From Stenopsyche tienmushanensis (Eukaryota; Arthropoda; Insecta; Trichoptera; Stenopsychidae), in NCBI GenBank assembly GCA_008973525.1, contig WACJ01000523.1, positions 558,001 through 622,000 of the forward strand: DNA of 64,000 bases. Direction: 5' to 3'. Shown here piece after piece: positions 32,411 through 43,472 of the stretch (position 1 is the first letter of the stretch; every line of letters begins with the position of its first letter). A program made the position numbers and the translations under genes. Under the pieces are notes generated by a model that ran no database searches, was not told where the DNA came from, and saw only the letters and a program-made list of their open reading frames with translations.

Positions 32411-32499
32411 CTGGGTCTGTATATATCAGTGGAACATAAGACCAATTGGAACAAATTCGACATCTCAACAGGTGAGACATAGGACTGGAAAGATGTAAA

Positions 32500-33297
32500 T
32501 GTTCTTCCGTCGACAATTCGATCGTGCAGAATATATTGCTTTATTTAGCATTAATTGTTCGCGTCTCGCCCAAATGCGTCGACTGGAACGAATCGCAATG
32601 TCAATGTGCAGTCCCGGCATGCAATTGGCGTTATGCAATACGAAACGAACCTTGAATTGTCACACAGCGTGGAAATCGATTACGGCGCAAAAATAAAAGC
32701 ATGGCGCAGTTCGTTAAAACTGCAAGATAAGCGATCTTTCACACTTAAATCTGTTCGACGATCAGAGAGCAACAACGTTCGATTTACCACCCCCAACGCA
32801 ATCGATGGCGCGATAAATAAGAAAAAATATAGAAGAAGAGCAATAAAAAAGCGCAGGTGTATAATTTTGAATGGCCTAATAATACATAAGCGAAATTGTA
32901 TCCACTCGTTCATAATTGCCCTGCCAAGAATGCTAAGGAAAGATGCGGACGAGATTTAGAAGAAGAAAAAATGATGTCAGTTAATTTTGCCATCTCGCAA
33001 AGTGGCGACCCGTTATTCGGACGGTTGCAGCGGAAGACGAGGAGATCGTGGATATTTTTACAGTTGCAGAAATCGTCATTCGCAAATATTTCGTATGCTA
33101 AAATAGACAGCAATGCAAAAAAAGAAATGAGACGTATCCATTTACAATGCGTTACAATTGGGAAGCGGTGGGCGGAATGTGTCATGGCGCTGTTTGAGCT
33201 GTTCAAAAAAGGAAGTGCCCCCACCACTGCGCAGTGCCACTCCAAAGCGCGAGCGAGATGCAAACATATTAGCACATTACTTGCGGGAAGTGATTAA
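32500..33297 (+). other. Region with overlapping unrecognised open frames
   Basis: Plus-strand frames of 134 aa (32555-32959) and 133 aa (32896-33297), and a minus frame of 121 aa (32910-33275), overlap in moderately GC-rich sequence. None contains a known motif, and start context and splice boundaries are not persuasive. A small lineage-specific gene or a degraded element cannot be excluded. Confidence 0.2.
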
Positions 33298-33806
33298 GTG
33301 AATAATCTACTTGTATTTATAAACAACAAAACATCCCGCTTGTTGTTCCGGAAACAACTTCCAAACCTAACCCAAATAAACACTTTTGAGTCATAAATTA
33401 TGAAGCGGAAGAGTGCAAAAAGAGATGCATATTATTATGTGCAGTATTTTTTAAATCCCTTCCAAGAGCAAAGCAAAAAAGCGCGATAGAAGCGAAACTT
33501 CTACATGAGCGGTAGGACAAATTGGCCTTAACGTCACGAAAAGTGAAACTCCAAGCGCCAATCGGTTTGAAAGAGAAGAACCAGTCAGTTAAAAGATGTG
33601 TTTGTGTAATGTTTTTTTTTATGTTTAATAATCCCTTTTACGGGACTATTACCAACCATATTGACATGGTTTTTTATAGATGTTATAAAAATGTGATCGC
33701 CAGCAACTCTTCCTGTAGATTTAAACCCATGACGGTTGATTTACTAGTCCAACCGCTTAATTGCGGGACTATCTACATGTATATCTAGCTGTGTATTATG
33801 TAATAT

Positions 33807-33995
33807 ATACATCTAAAAATGAATGTTTATAAGTTAATTTATAAATTTGTTTGCGGGGTATACGTTCCTATACCGTTCATCAGATTGCGATGAAACTTTG
33901 GTGTGTTATTGGGCGTGTATCCAAGAAGGTTTTTAAATTAGCACAACCATTGTTTGTATGAGGAGTTTGTTTTGCTAGACGTTTAACGGATGCAC
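33807..33995 (+). repeat. Dispersed repeat family R2, copy 2
   Basis: It matches 20113-20290: AAAATGAATGTTTATAAG, CGTTCATCAGATTGCGATGA, TATTGGGCGTGTATCCAAGA. Confidence 0.6.
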
Positions 33996-34234
33996 CATGT
34001 TGGCACATATGTAGTCTGAAGCAATAAACCACGTAGCTGTATTATTGTATTTATTTTCGAAAATAATCACTAAGCATTTGTAGCATTGCAACGCATGCCG
34101 GATATTCGCTAGTATATAACAAAATAGGTTTGCTGGCGGTGTAGTGGTTGCTTTATGCTACATATAGACACACTACGAACGATTCACCCTATCTTTCCGA
34201 CCAACTGCCGCTTTGAGTTACATTATTCGTGACG

Positions 34235-34500
34235 TTTGAACCAATTTGCTCTACCGCACCTATTAGCTATTGTCTTGTTATTCCCCCTGAATTGTTCTGG
34301 AGTGGTGTCATTAGCAGAGTATCACGACTTCTTTGCAAAATCTACTCCTTCAGAAGTGCACGATAACTCTGTCCTTTTATTTTTGCAACACATTAATACG
34401 CAGCTGAACAACAGAAAGCAGATACCATGCAAGTTGAGCATTAATAAATATTCCCGACGCTGTGAGAGAATCAGCAGTTAGGAGTTCAGAGAGGGGATAC
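34235..34500 (+). repeat. Retroelement/LTR-like repeat R3, copy 1
   Basis: It contains TGTTCTGGAGTGGTGTCATT and AAAATCTACTCCTTCAGAAG, also found at about 41745-41815 inside a kinesin intron. Further downstream portions of this family are shared between 41880-42000 and 60335-60450. Together they look like fragments of one LTR. Confidence 0.5.
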
Positions 34501-34559
34501 CTACACACACAGCCCTAACATATACGGTGATGCTATTCTAAGTAAGACCTGATTGTTTT

Positions 34560-35035
34560 ATTGGATGCAAAAGTCTCGTGAAGGTCTGAAAGTCGAGAAA
34601 TAGTCTGCTGAAAATGCGATGGCTGCGGTATTTTGGCACTCGAAAGTTATTTTATTGATTGATTTTCTACATGAGAGACTTCTACTACTACCAACTGCTA
34701 GAGGACGTTCATCGTAACAAAAGACGAAGAAAACCGATCCAGTTGTCCTTTTTCTGTATGATAACTGTCTCAATTATACTGGGAATACCCACTTTACAGT
34801 CCAGACTTGGTCGTCCCGTGTGATTACCATGTTTATAGAGGCATTGGGAGGGCAACGATTTCGAGATAACACTGCGGTCGAATAATACGTGCACAACTGC
34901 TTTCTTCAGTGATGGAATCAAAAAAATAATTTCTAATGAAGGGAACTATGTAGCAAAATAAGATACTCCATTTGTATTTTTATATATCACTAATGAATTT
35001 GTACAGCAAAATTTCAGATTATATTTGAATTCCTA
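34560..35035 (+). pseudogene. mariner transposase C-terminal half, degraded
   Basis: Plus frames give AMAAVFWHSKVILLIDFLHE (compare V-F-W-D-x-x-G-I-L-L-I-D-Y), then GGQRFRDNTAVE, then DGIKK and SNEGNYVAK with a stop, across several frameshifts. The last part and its 3' flank match the remnant at 12335-12540. Confidence 0.7.
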
Positions 35036-35429
35036 ACGCAGATGATGATGATAGAGGTCCCAGCTGCGAGACTTTCCAATGACGAGCCTTCCCATTAAAT
35101 TCGCAGCTGCGCGCGCATCGTCCGCCATTAATCCGTTGCGATTCATGCAATATTTATGTGTAGACGCTCACTGTGCGGCAGGGCCATCGGAGTGAACGTG
35201 TACAAACTCTAAAATTAATGCGAGATTCGAGCAATCCAATTCGATAATAAATTATCGACGAGCGTTTGATGGTATGGCGCAGGACGGCTTAATTGACAAG
35301 TATCAAAAAGATAATTGATTTGTTTGCTTTTATATTGGACGCGTGTATGGACACGTGCAATTGTGACGGATCTGAATAAACACTCGATAAGCTAATAAAT
35401 TTTAATACATAATTGGAGCAATCATCGAC

Positions 35430-36480
35430 ACGGAAAAGACGATGACGATGGCAGCAGTGGAAGCCTACTCTAAAAAAAGATCCGGGCGGCGGAAGTGGCT
35501 CCGTCCATCGATTCGTCCACGTAAATCTATAAAACGTATAAATTTGCTATTTTTAGGGAAACGTCTGACGGATAGAGCCTTTCGTACCGCGCTCCTGCGG
35601 TCGCCGCGTCGCAGACCCTAGGGAATGCAACAGATTACGAAAAGCACGCTCGTCGGCCGCGTTCTATTTTTGAAATCGACTCTCGCAAAAAATGACACTC
35701 GCGACATATGACCGCATATTATTTTGAAAAGATCGATTTCCGCACGGAGTCGACCGAATCGCGAATTCGAGTTTGATTCGGATGAAAATTTTTGTTCGAA
35801 ACCTTCGAAAAGTTATAAATAAATTCGATCAAATGCGAGACGTCCGTCGGGCGACGTCTCGTATCGGTTTAAAGTTCGCGGGAAGAAATTATGAAGGGTT
35901 ATTTTTTTAATTTTCGATCATAATAAAAGCAGACGCTACCATGTACGGCGTATTTTATTGTTATGGTCGCGAAATGTGATTCTGCGGAGGGAATTTGCGA
36001 AGAGCGCACGGGCGAGGCGGTCGTCGGCGCCTCCCGCGTTCGACATGGCGGAGCCTTTCGGGCCCCGGCCGCGACCCACGAGGGCGTCCGAAGGCCGCGT
36101 CGGCTTCGCCGGAGGCGCGCGTGTCACACGCCGCGCTTTACCTTATGGAAGATGATCTCTCGCGCCGATTCCGCCGGTCGGGCATAGGTGGCCACTTTCG
36201 GACTGGCGACGGGGCGAAGGCTCTCGTCGCAGTCAGGTGCGGCCGAGTCCTGACCCCCCCCTCTCCCCCTGCAGCGAGCTGGGTTGCCCTCGCTCAAAAC
36301 CGACGACGAAATCCAAAAAGTCAGCCGACACCCGCCGCACACATACAAAACACGACACGGAACTGCCGGCTGACAAACCACTCACCCCTCGACCGACCGC
36401 GAGGGAAGATTCAGTGTTGCCATCCTCTCCCTGTTATCGATATCGGCGTCTATTTTTTACAACAATAGGACATAAATCAA
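35430..36480. promoter_or_regulatory. CpG-rich region upstream of the kinesin gene
   Basis: GC and CpG are sharply higher than the surroundings, peaking at about 35980-36330. Several overlapping frames are open on both strands, including 157 aa on plus at 35995-36468. On the minus strand a frame through ESLRPVASPKVATYARPAES ends at an AAG/GTAAAG donor-like site near 36144, so a minus-strand 5' exon of a divergent gene is possible. No downstream exon was found to support it. It could act as a CpG-island-like, perhaps bidirectional, promoter for the kinesin gene. Confidence 0.35.
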
Positions 36481-37033
36481 CACGGCGATAAAAAATACTT
36501 CCGTTACAAATCACACAAGATAAAATAATATCCGACCAGATTTATTACAACAATAAATTGATTTTATTTCACGTCAATCGGATGATCATTTAACGAGTCA
36601 ATTTAAAAATTAAGCATTTAATATAACGCAATAAATTCATTCAAAATTAAACTGCCATAATTTATCAACTCAATAAAACAAAACAATCATTTTTTAATGA
36701 ATAAAAATATTTCCATGCATTTTATCAACAGTTAAAAATTTAATATTAAAATAAATACACAAATTTTCCCGATGCAATATAAAATATGAAAATAAGCGAC
36801 GCACAAATAATGAGGTGCTCATTTTAATCGGCTATTAAATTATTAATAAAAAATAATTTGCGCCAATTGTTGAACGGCCAAATATCGCGCATCGGAGATG
36901 GCCGCATTTTGCGCTTTTTAGTTGAGTGTTTCTTAAGTGCGAGTCGTTGCGGTTCAAACAGAAACGGGCCGGTTTGGACACGGACGTCGGATGTTCGTTT
37001 TGTACAACGACGAGGGATTTACGCCGAAGCATC

Positions 37034-40000
37034 ATGAAGCCAATGTGAGCGTCCGTTTTCTATATTTAAAAGCATCGCGCTTGCTTATCCGCGATCTTAA
37101 CGCCGACCGTTCATCTACCTACCTCATCCTTCCGTTGAAAATGTCGTTTGTCATATCAGCCGTTATTTAAAAGTTTTGACGTTACGTTGTACAATGCCTT
37201 TGATGATCATTCAATTCTTATTCTACTCAATCGAAGTCTCGGGATGAGCACGCCGAAGGCGTATTTCACGTATTCCATCGTAACGACTTTTGGACGTTAA
37301 ATTGATTTTTTTTTAAATTTGAAAAAAATTAATATGATAACGTTAATGGATATAAATATTTATATATAGTTTTGATCGAATTATATTTTTAATTATGAAT
37401 AATTATATTTATATATATGTATTTATAGACGAACAAAAACTCCAGGGAAGCTTATTAAAGTAAATTCTAAAGATAGCCTAAACAAAGATCCAGTTCAAGT
37501 GTTTTGCAGAATACGTAAAACTCGAGATATAGATATTGACACGTGTATGCATGTCCTTTCACCGACGTGTGTCAGTCTAAGCCCTCCTGATAATTATAGA
37601 GGCAATAATTATAAACCTATCAATTATACGTTCAAAGAAGTTTTTGATCAAGATGTTTCACAAAATGAGGTAAGTCGAAATTATAATTTATAACGTAAAT
37701 CACAAATGGTATCCGATCAATATTTGTTCGTTTTTTTAGGTGTTTACGAGGGTCGGCTTACCTTTGGTGGAAAATCTCATCAAAGGAAAGAGTGGATTGC
37801 TTGTTTACGTACGGCGTGACGGGCAGTGGAAAAACTTTCACTATGACAGGTACGAGCGGTTTTTTTAAATCTGGTCTCATTTTTAGCGTTTATTATAATC
37901 TGTGTTTAAATTCTCAGGTGAACCTCAAAACTGCGGAATTATGCCTCGATGTCTCGATTCGATATTCAAGACTATCGAACAAGTTCAAGCTCGTCGATTC
38001 GTCTTCCGTCCGGACAGAATGAATATGTTCGAAGCGCAAAGTGATGCAGAAGCGGCTCTGCAACGTCAACAGTACTTGTACAAGATGCCTCCTCGCTCGG
38101 CAAGAAAGTACGATGATTTCTTCAATGATACAATATTAATTATATCGGGTGTGTGAATAAGTTCTCGCCATTTGAATTGCACGTCGAAAAATGACACGTC
38201 TTTTGAGGCTTTCGAAGAATCGACTCATTTTTGATATCTTCATAAGAAGTAAAATACTGCCCAGCCTGGCCATGAGTCATCAATCAAAAACACGTACAGT
38301 GGAAGGGATAAAACTTGCCATTTCATCGTTTCCAGGTAGGTTTTGACCGCCGATGTGACATGCAGCCTAGCATCATGCTGCAAAATCATTTTGCCGTGTC
38401 TTTTGGCATATTGTGGCCGCTTTTCCTTCAATGCTTGGCTCAAATGCTTTTGGCAGAGATCTCCTGTGATGATTTGGTTGGGTTGAAGCAGCTCAATCCC
38501 ACCAAACACAGAACATAAGCTTGGAAGCATATTCCGCTTTGGCAATTTCCAATTTTTAAAGCAATTCAATCTCTGCATGTTCTTTCCACCAAAGCATGAT
38601 CACCACGCAGAAAATATTTATACTTTAATGGAATGACGCGCACTGCTTAAATATAGATGCATCACCACTTAAGCCAGACGCATACTTATTCATATACAGC
38701 GACATGGCAGGAACTTATTCACACACCCAATAACAATATTCAATATCAATATTGGTTCGATTTCTCCTTTCAGAAATAATTCTAATCCAGATTTAGCTTT
38801 GAGTAATTCTGATGTTACGAAAATTGAAGGCGTTGACGAAGATAGTCAGTATGCAGTTTTCGTTACATATATTGAAATATATAACAACAGCGTATATGAT
38901 CTTCTTGAAGAAGGAACTTTGGGAAGAAAGTGAGTTTAGACACTTATATATAACATTATTACTAATTCTTTGTATTATTTGAATAAATTTATTTGGCATT
39001 CAATTGCAGAAGCCCACAGACGAAAATCGTGAGAGAAGATGCTCAGCACAATATGTATGTCCATGGTGTTACAGAAGTGGAAGTTAAGGTGATATATTTT
39101 AGAGATGAGAAATTAAAAATCACATTTATTTGTCATATTATGTCAACGTTTGTTGCTCTATTCATTTATATTTTGCACAAGTTGATGTAATTTGTTCACT
39201 GATTGAGCTCTGAAACAGTTGGAAGTTGACCCAAATTTTGCAATCTTTAGCAACGAAGCCCATTTTTTAATGAACGGACGTGTCAATAAGCAAATTTGGA
39301 ATGATAACAATCCACATGAGATAAACCAGTACCAAAGACTGTTTCCTTTGGGGCTATCCTCATGTTCGTTCATTTAATTTATGTTGCTTTTTTAGACAAG
39401 AGAAGAGGCATTAGAAGCATTTTATAAAGGACTGAAAAGAAAAAGAATGGCACATACGACTCTCAATGCTGAATCTAGTAGGAGTCATTCGGTCTTCACC
39501 ATCAGGCTCGTCCAAGCTCCAGTTGATAGCATGGGAGAGAGTGTTGTCCAAGATAAAAAATTCATATCTATTCGGCAGTTGAGTTTGGTGGATTTAGCCG
39601 GCAGTGAAAGGACAAGTCGTACAAATAACACAGGTATTTTACTGTCGATAAATTATGTTGATGTAATTCATAGTACTTCCGATTAATATTATTCTGCCTT
39701 TCTTCCCTTATCCAGGTCAGCGTTTGAGAGAAGCAGGCAATATAAACAATTCGCTGATGACATTACGAGCTTGTTTGGAGGCTCTTCGTGAAAATCAGCA
39801 AACTGGTGGTAATACAAGGATTGTTCCTTATCGTGATGCAAAAATTACACACCTTTTTAAGAATTTCTTTGATGGAGAAGGTCACGTTAGAATGATAGTG
39901 TGTGTTAATCCGAGCTGCGATGACTATGATGAAACCTTGGTAAGTTACGCATAAGCACAAATATATTTAGACATGAAAATATTTATTTAAATATGTTTTA

Positions 40001-42489
40001 ATTTTTTTTAAATCTTCATTAGCAAGTTATGAGATTTGCCGAAGTTGCGATGGAGGTGGAGGTTTCTAGACCACGTCCTGTGATGGATATTGGAGCTGGA
40101 ATGACACCAGGGCGACGAAAGGCTAATTTATTATTTAAACAAGCCAGAGAAAAAATACTCGCAGACGGACGGTTAGATGATCTTGCTCGTTATAAATCTG
40201 TGTTTAATTAAATGATATAAGCAAGATAATGTAAATATTTATTTTTTTATAGGGGTGAGGCCAATCAGCTCGAGCTGGATCTCGCTTTGGTTTATAGTCT
40301 CGGAGGAGATTTCCCAAGCTTAGAACTTGGTAGCTCTCAAGCAGAGGATACAGTCAGACAGCTTATAACACATTTGGAAATGCGACTTCAAAGAAGACAA
40401 GCTCTTATTAGGGACAAAACAACTCGGGGTAAAATATTGCAATAAATTCATAATACGTAGGATGGAATAATTTTTATTTATATGCACATTTTGTTTGCAG
40501 ATGAAAGATTCCGCTTAAAGTTGGATGAATTAGTAAAAGGAAATATGATGATCAATACTGAAGCGGCTGCTGTTAAAGCTCAATTGCAACAAGAACGTCA
40601 ACGAGGGCGAGCCTTGGAATCTAGACTAATGGCTGCCGAGGATAATGCTGCAGAATTGCGCAGGCAATTGTCTGATGCTCAACGAGCCCGGGATGCACTT
40701 CAGCAAGAAGTTTGTATTTTAAGATCTGTACATTACGAGTGCATATTTATAATTTAAATATCTAATATGATGATCATATTTTCAGCTAAACGATAAAGAG
40801 ATGATGTTAAGTCAAAAAGACATGGAAAAAGAAAATCAAAAGAAAAGATATTCACACAAAATAGCCACGGAAAAAGACAGAATGAAGTTTGAGATGCAAA
40901 TAAAATTATGGGAAGAGAAAAATAGAATGCAGGTAATTATGTCGTATATATTTCTGTATAGTTTGCATATTAATTTTTATAATTCTTTGAACGATTTATT
41001 CCATTTTTAGCAAGTTGTACAGGATAAAGAAGATAAAATTCAGACCGTTAAAAGGATTTTATCAGAAGAGAGTACGCAGTTATCGGACAACGTAGACGGA
41101 AAGCCTATGTATGCCTCTCAAGAGACTACAGTACAGCCGTCGACGCCTGCTGCAGCGCACACCACGCGACGAGTATGAAAATTCATTTTGTAGTATGTTT
41201 TATTCGTTCCGAAACTTGTAATAGAGATCCTGTTTTATTTTTTAGGGACCGGCCGTATCTAATCCTCGACATAGACGCTCCCTGTCTGCGGATGCTCCCT
41301 GCGTTTCAGATAGATGGATACAACACGTTCCCAGAAAAATGGTACCAATGGGAACTGGTTTTCAGCCTCATTTACCTCGAAGGAAGTCCATTTCAAAATT
41401 GGCCGTTAAGGTAATATTTATATAAATATGCATATTGATTGTATAAAAATGAATGATTACATAATGCTATTTTTATTCTTTGTTATAGGATATCACAAAC
41501 ACAAAAGCTTCAAACTATTGCCTTCTAGCGCAAGAACAAGATACTGATGGTGAGCTCGAAACTAAATTGTACAAGGTAAGAAATATGCATTTTTTAAATT
41601 TGCTTTAAAGATGTGTAGTTGATATTATCACAAAGATAAGAAAAGTTTCGTTTGTGTTGTCTTGAGAGCAGGGGTTTGTTTTGATAATTAAGATACTCGC
41701 ATCATTCTTACCGTTGATTAATTTGGTTATTCCTTCTTAACTGTTCTGGAGTGGCAGTCATTAGCCGAGTATAACGACTCCTTTTCAAAATCTACTCCTT
41801 CAGAAGTAAACTGGCAGGCTTGCACGGTAACCCTGTCCTTTTATTTTCGTAACATTAATAGGCAAAAATAGCTGAACAACTCTGTCAGATGATGCCTTAT
41901 CTTAATGACCATAACAAACACCTGCTCTCATATCTTAGCTGCCTTGTATCACAAAGAGTCAGATTACAAAAAGGACTCCAGCTTAGTGACTAAAAACATT
42001 AAGCTGGGGGAAGAGAGGTACAGAGAGCAAGTAAGTCAGTTGGGAGTTAGCATTAGTTCAGTTGGAGTATTGAATTGGTCTCGAGTTTAGAGTCGGACCT
42101 TGTTTGTCCACGTTACAAGTGGCGCAGCAGCAGCAGGTCATTAGAAGCTCGCCGAGGATATCATTACTCACTGAAGAGTCGACTGGAGGATCGTTTTGTT
42201 GTTATTTTACTTGGAAATGGTTTGACCCATGATTGCATATTTATATTTGTGTTGATGATATTTTGATGCCTTTAAAGTTTTCTTCCATTACTCCGCAGGG
42301 AAGCCTAACCGTAAATATGATTTTGGATTATTTGTACATTTCTAGGGTAACATTGTGCCCACGTGCGGTGGCGGCGCTCAGGTGATACTCAGCGATGTAG
42401 AGATGCTCAAACAAATGGGAGCGGGATCTATGCCAGCCTGGGAAAAAGCGAGAGGGTCCCGAAACACCCATGAAGAGACCGCACGGTGA
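37034..42489 (+). CDS. pav: Kinesin-6 motor protein (pavarotti / KIF23 / MKLP1), about 838 aa
   Basis: There are sixteen exons: 37034-37044, 37429-37669, 37740-37849, 37918-38107, 38774-38929, 39010-39088, 39396-39633, 39716-39939, 40023-40201, 40253-40428, 40501-40709, 40786-40932, 41011-41172, 41246-41410, 41489-41575 and 42346-42489. The protein starts MKPIRTKTPGK. The motor domain has P-loop GVTGSGKT (about 109-116), switch [10 protein letters not shown] and switch [10 protein letters not shown], plus the long kinesin-6 loop insert (exons 4-5). Exons 10-13 encode coiled coil and exons 14-16 the basic C-terminal region. With the CYK-4/RacGAP partner this motor forms centralspindlin, which bundles midzone microtubules for cytokinesis. 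The summed exons total 2518 nt, one too many: exon 3 has an extra base between GKSGLL and FTYGV (about 37798-37806), probably an assembly error. Exon 9's donor (GT/GTTTAA) is weak. Intron 4 carries a mariner element and intron 15 an LTR-like piece. Confidence 0.93.
38145..38730 (-). mobile_element. Internally deleted mariner element in kinesin intron 4
   Basis: It is 586 bp with TA on both flanks. The left end is TCGGGTGTGTGAATAAGTTC and the reversed right end is TTGGGTGTGTGAATAAGTTC. The minus strand retains a transposase piece: [20 protein letters not shown], then [20 protein letters not shown]. This covers the second catalytic-aspartate region (normally H-D-N-A-R-P-H) with the N-A lost. 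It begins only 37 bases after the exon 4 donor, so it lies close to splicing signals. Confidence 0.87.
41690..42125 (+). repeat. Retroelement/LTR-like repeat R3, copy 2, in kinesin intron 15
   Basis: It shares TGTTCTGGAGTGGCAGTCAT and TACTCCTTCAGAAGT with 34235-34500, and a downstream stretch (AATGACCATAACAAACAC ... GACTAAAAACATTAAGC) with 60335-60460. It ends near ACGTTACA followed by AGTGGCGCAGCAG, which could be an LTR end plus primer-binding site. Confidence 0.5.
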
Positions 42490-43472
42490 AAACCAATGGA
42501 AAAAACCGAGAGTTTAATTACCCCCTTGTGATATAAAATAATATTATATAGGTTTGGATGTAATATTTATGACTAAAATATTTTTTGTGACTATTTTATA
42601 TTGGCAGTACTTAATTAACATTCCATTTCTCATATAGTTGTAATGGGATTTTATTCAATATTACCTTGATCATTTTTCATACTCTCTTCGATACGTTTAC
42701 TTTCATTAGATTATTTCTTACATTTGTAATATATCCAGTGAGGCTAAATTCAATATTATGTTGGCATGTATAAGCTATCATTTCCATAAAAAGTTAGTTA
42801 TCATATTATATATCCACCTTAGTAGTTAAATAGTTTTCTTTGCACTGAATATGTGGTTATTTTCATTATTTGATATTTAACGTGTTAAACTATAAACAAT
42901 AATTTACAATATCTTTTATAAGAATAGGTATATGAAATTTCTTCTTATTATTTTACTTATAAAGTCGTATTTCTTCTATACGTTTTCCTCATATATTCAT
43001 ATAATTTGTACCTATTTATAAAATATTTATATCATTATATAAAAGACTTATATAGTTCTTGGAAGTTATTTGAATGAAAGTCTATGTTTTAAAAATACGA
43101 CTACATCCATCTTTCAATTGTTTTCTTTTTGTATTATGTTTGTACAAACTTCTTTATTTATGTACATATATTCTTTAATAAAAGTGATTAAAAAAACATA
43201 TAGAATAATTTTTTGAGCAAATAATATATTCAATTATAAAAAAAAGGGAACAATCAGAATTTTACATTACGTAAAAAAATACATTTTTCTTTTTCATTCA
43301 TGGATGTGCTTGTAAAATATTGCAAAAAGTGTTTTTACTATTTCTTATTTTCAAGTCCATGAAAGTCAAAAATTAATGTACTTGTTAATGTACTTGTATT
43401 AAAAAGATTATGTTAAAAAATTAAAATATTCTTTTATTACGATTATATGTATATGAAATTTAATCTTGGCAT
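42490..43472. other. Convergent 3' UTR region of kinesin and AspRS genes
   Basis: The two genes end tail to tail. A plus-strand AATAAA at 43177-43182 would give the kinesin a 3' UTR of about 700 bases. A minus-strand AATAAA at 43433-43438 lies about 35 bases past the AspRS stop. No other feature is seen. Confidence 0.5.
43177..43182 (+). terminator. Probable kinesin polyadenylation signal AATAAA
   Basis: A canonical AATAAA sits in the AT-rich 3' flank with an A-rich run about 12 bases later. Several other AT-rich variants exist upstream, so use is inferred. Confidence 0.4.

Noticed and set aside
37796..37806. A tiny intron explaining the kinesin frame shift
   Set aside because: The shift is one base with conserved residues immediately on both sides; there is no room for any intron.
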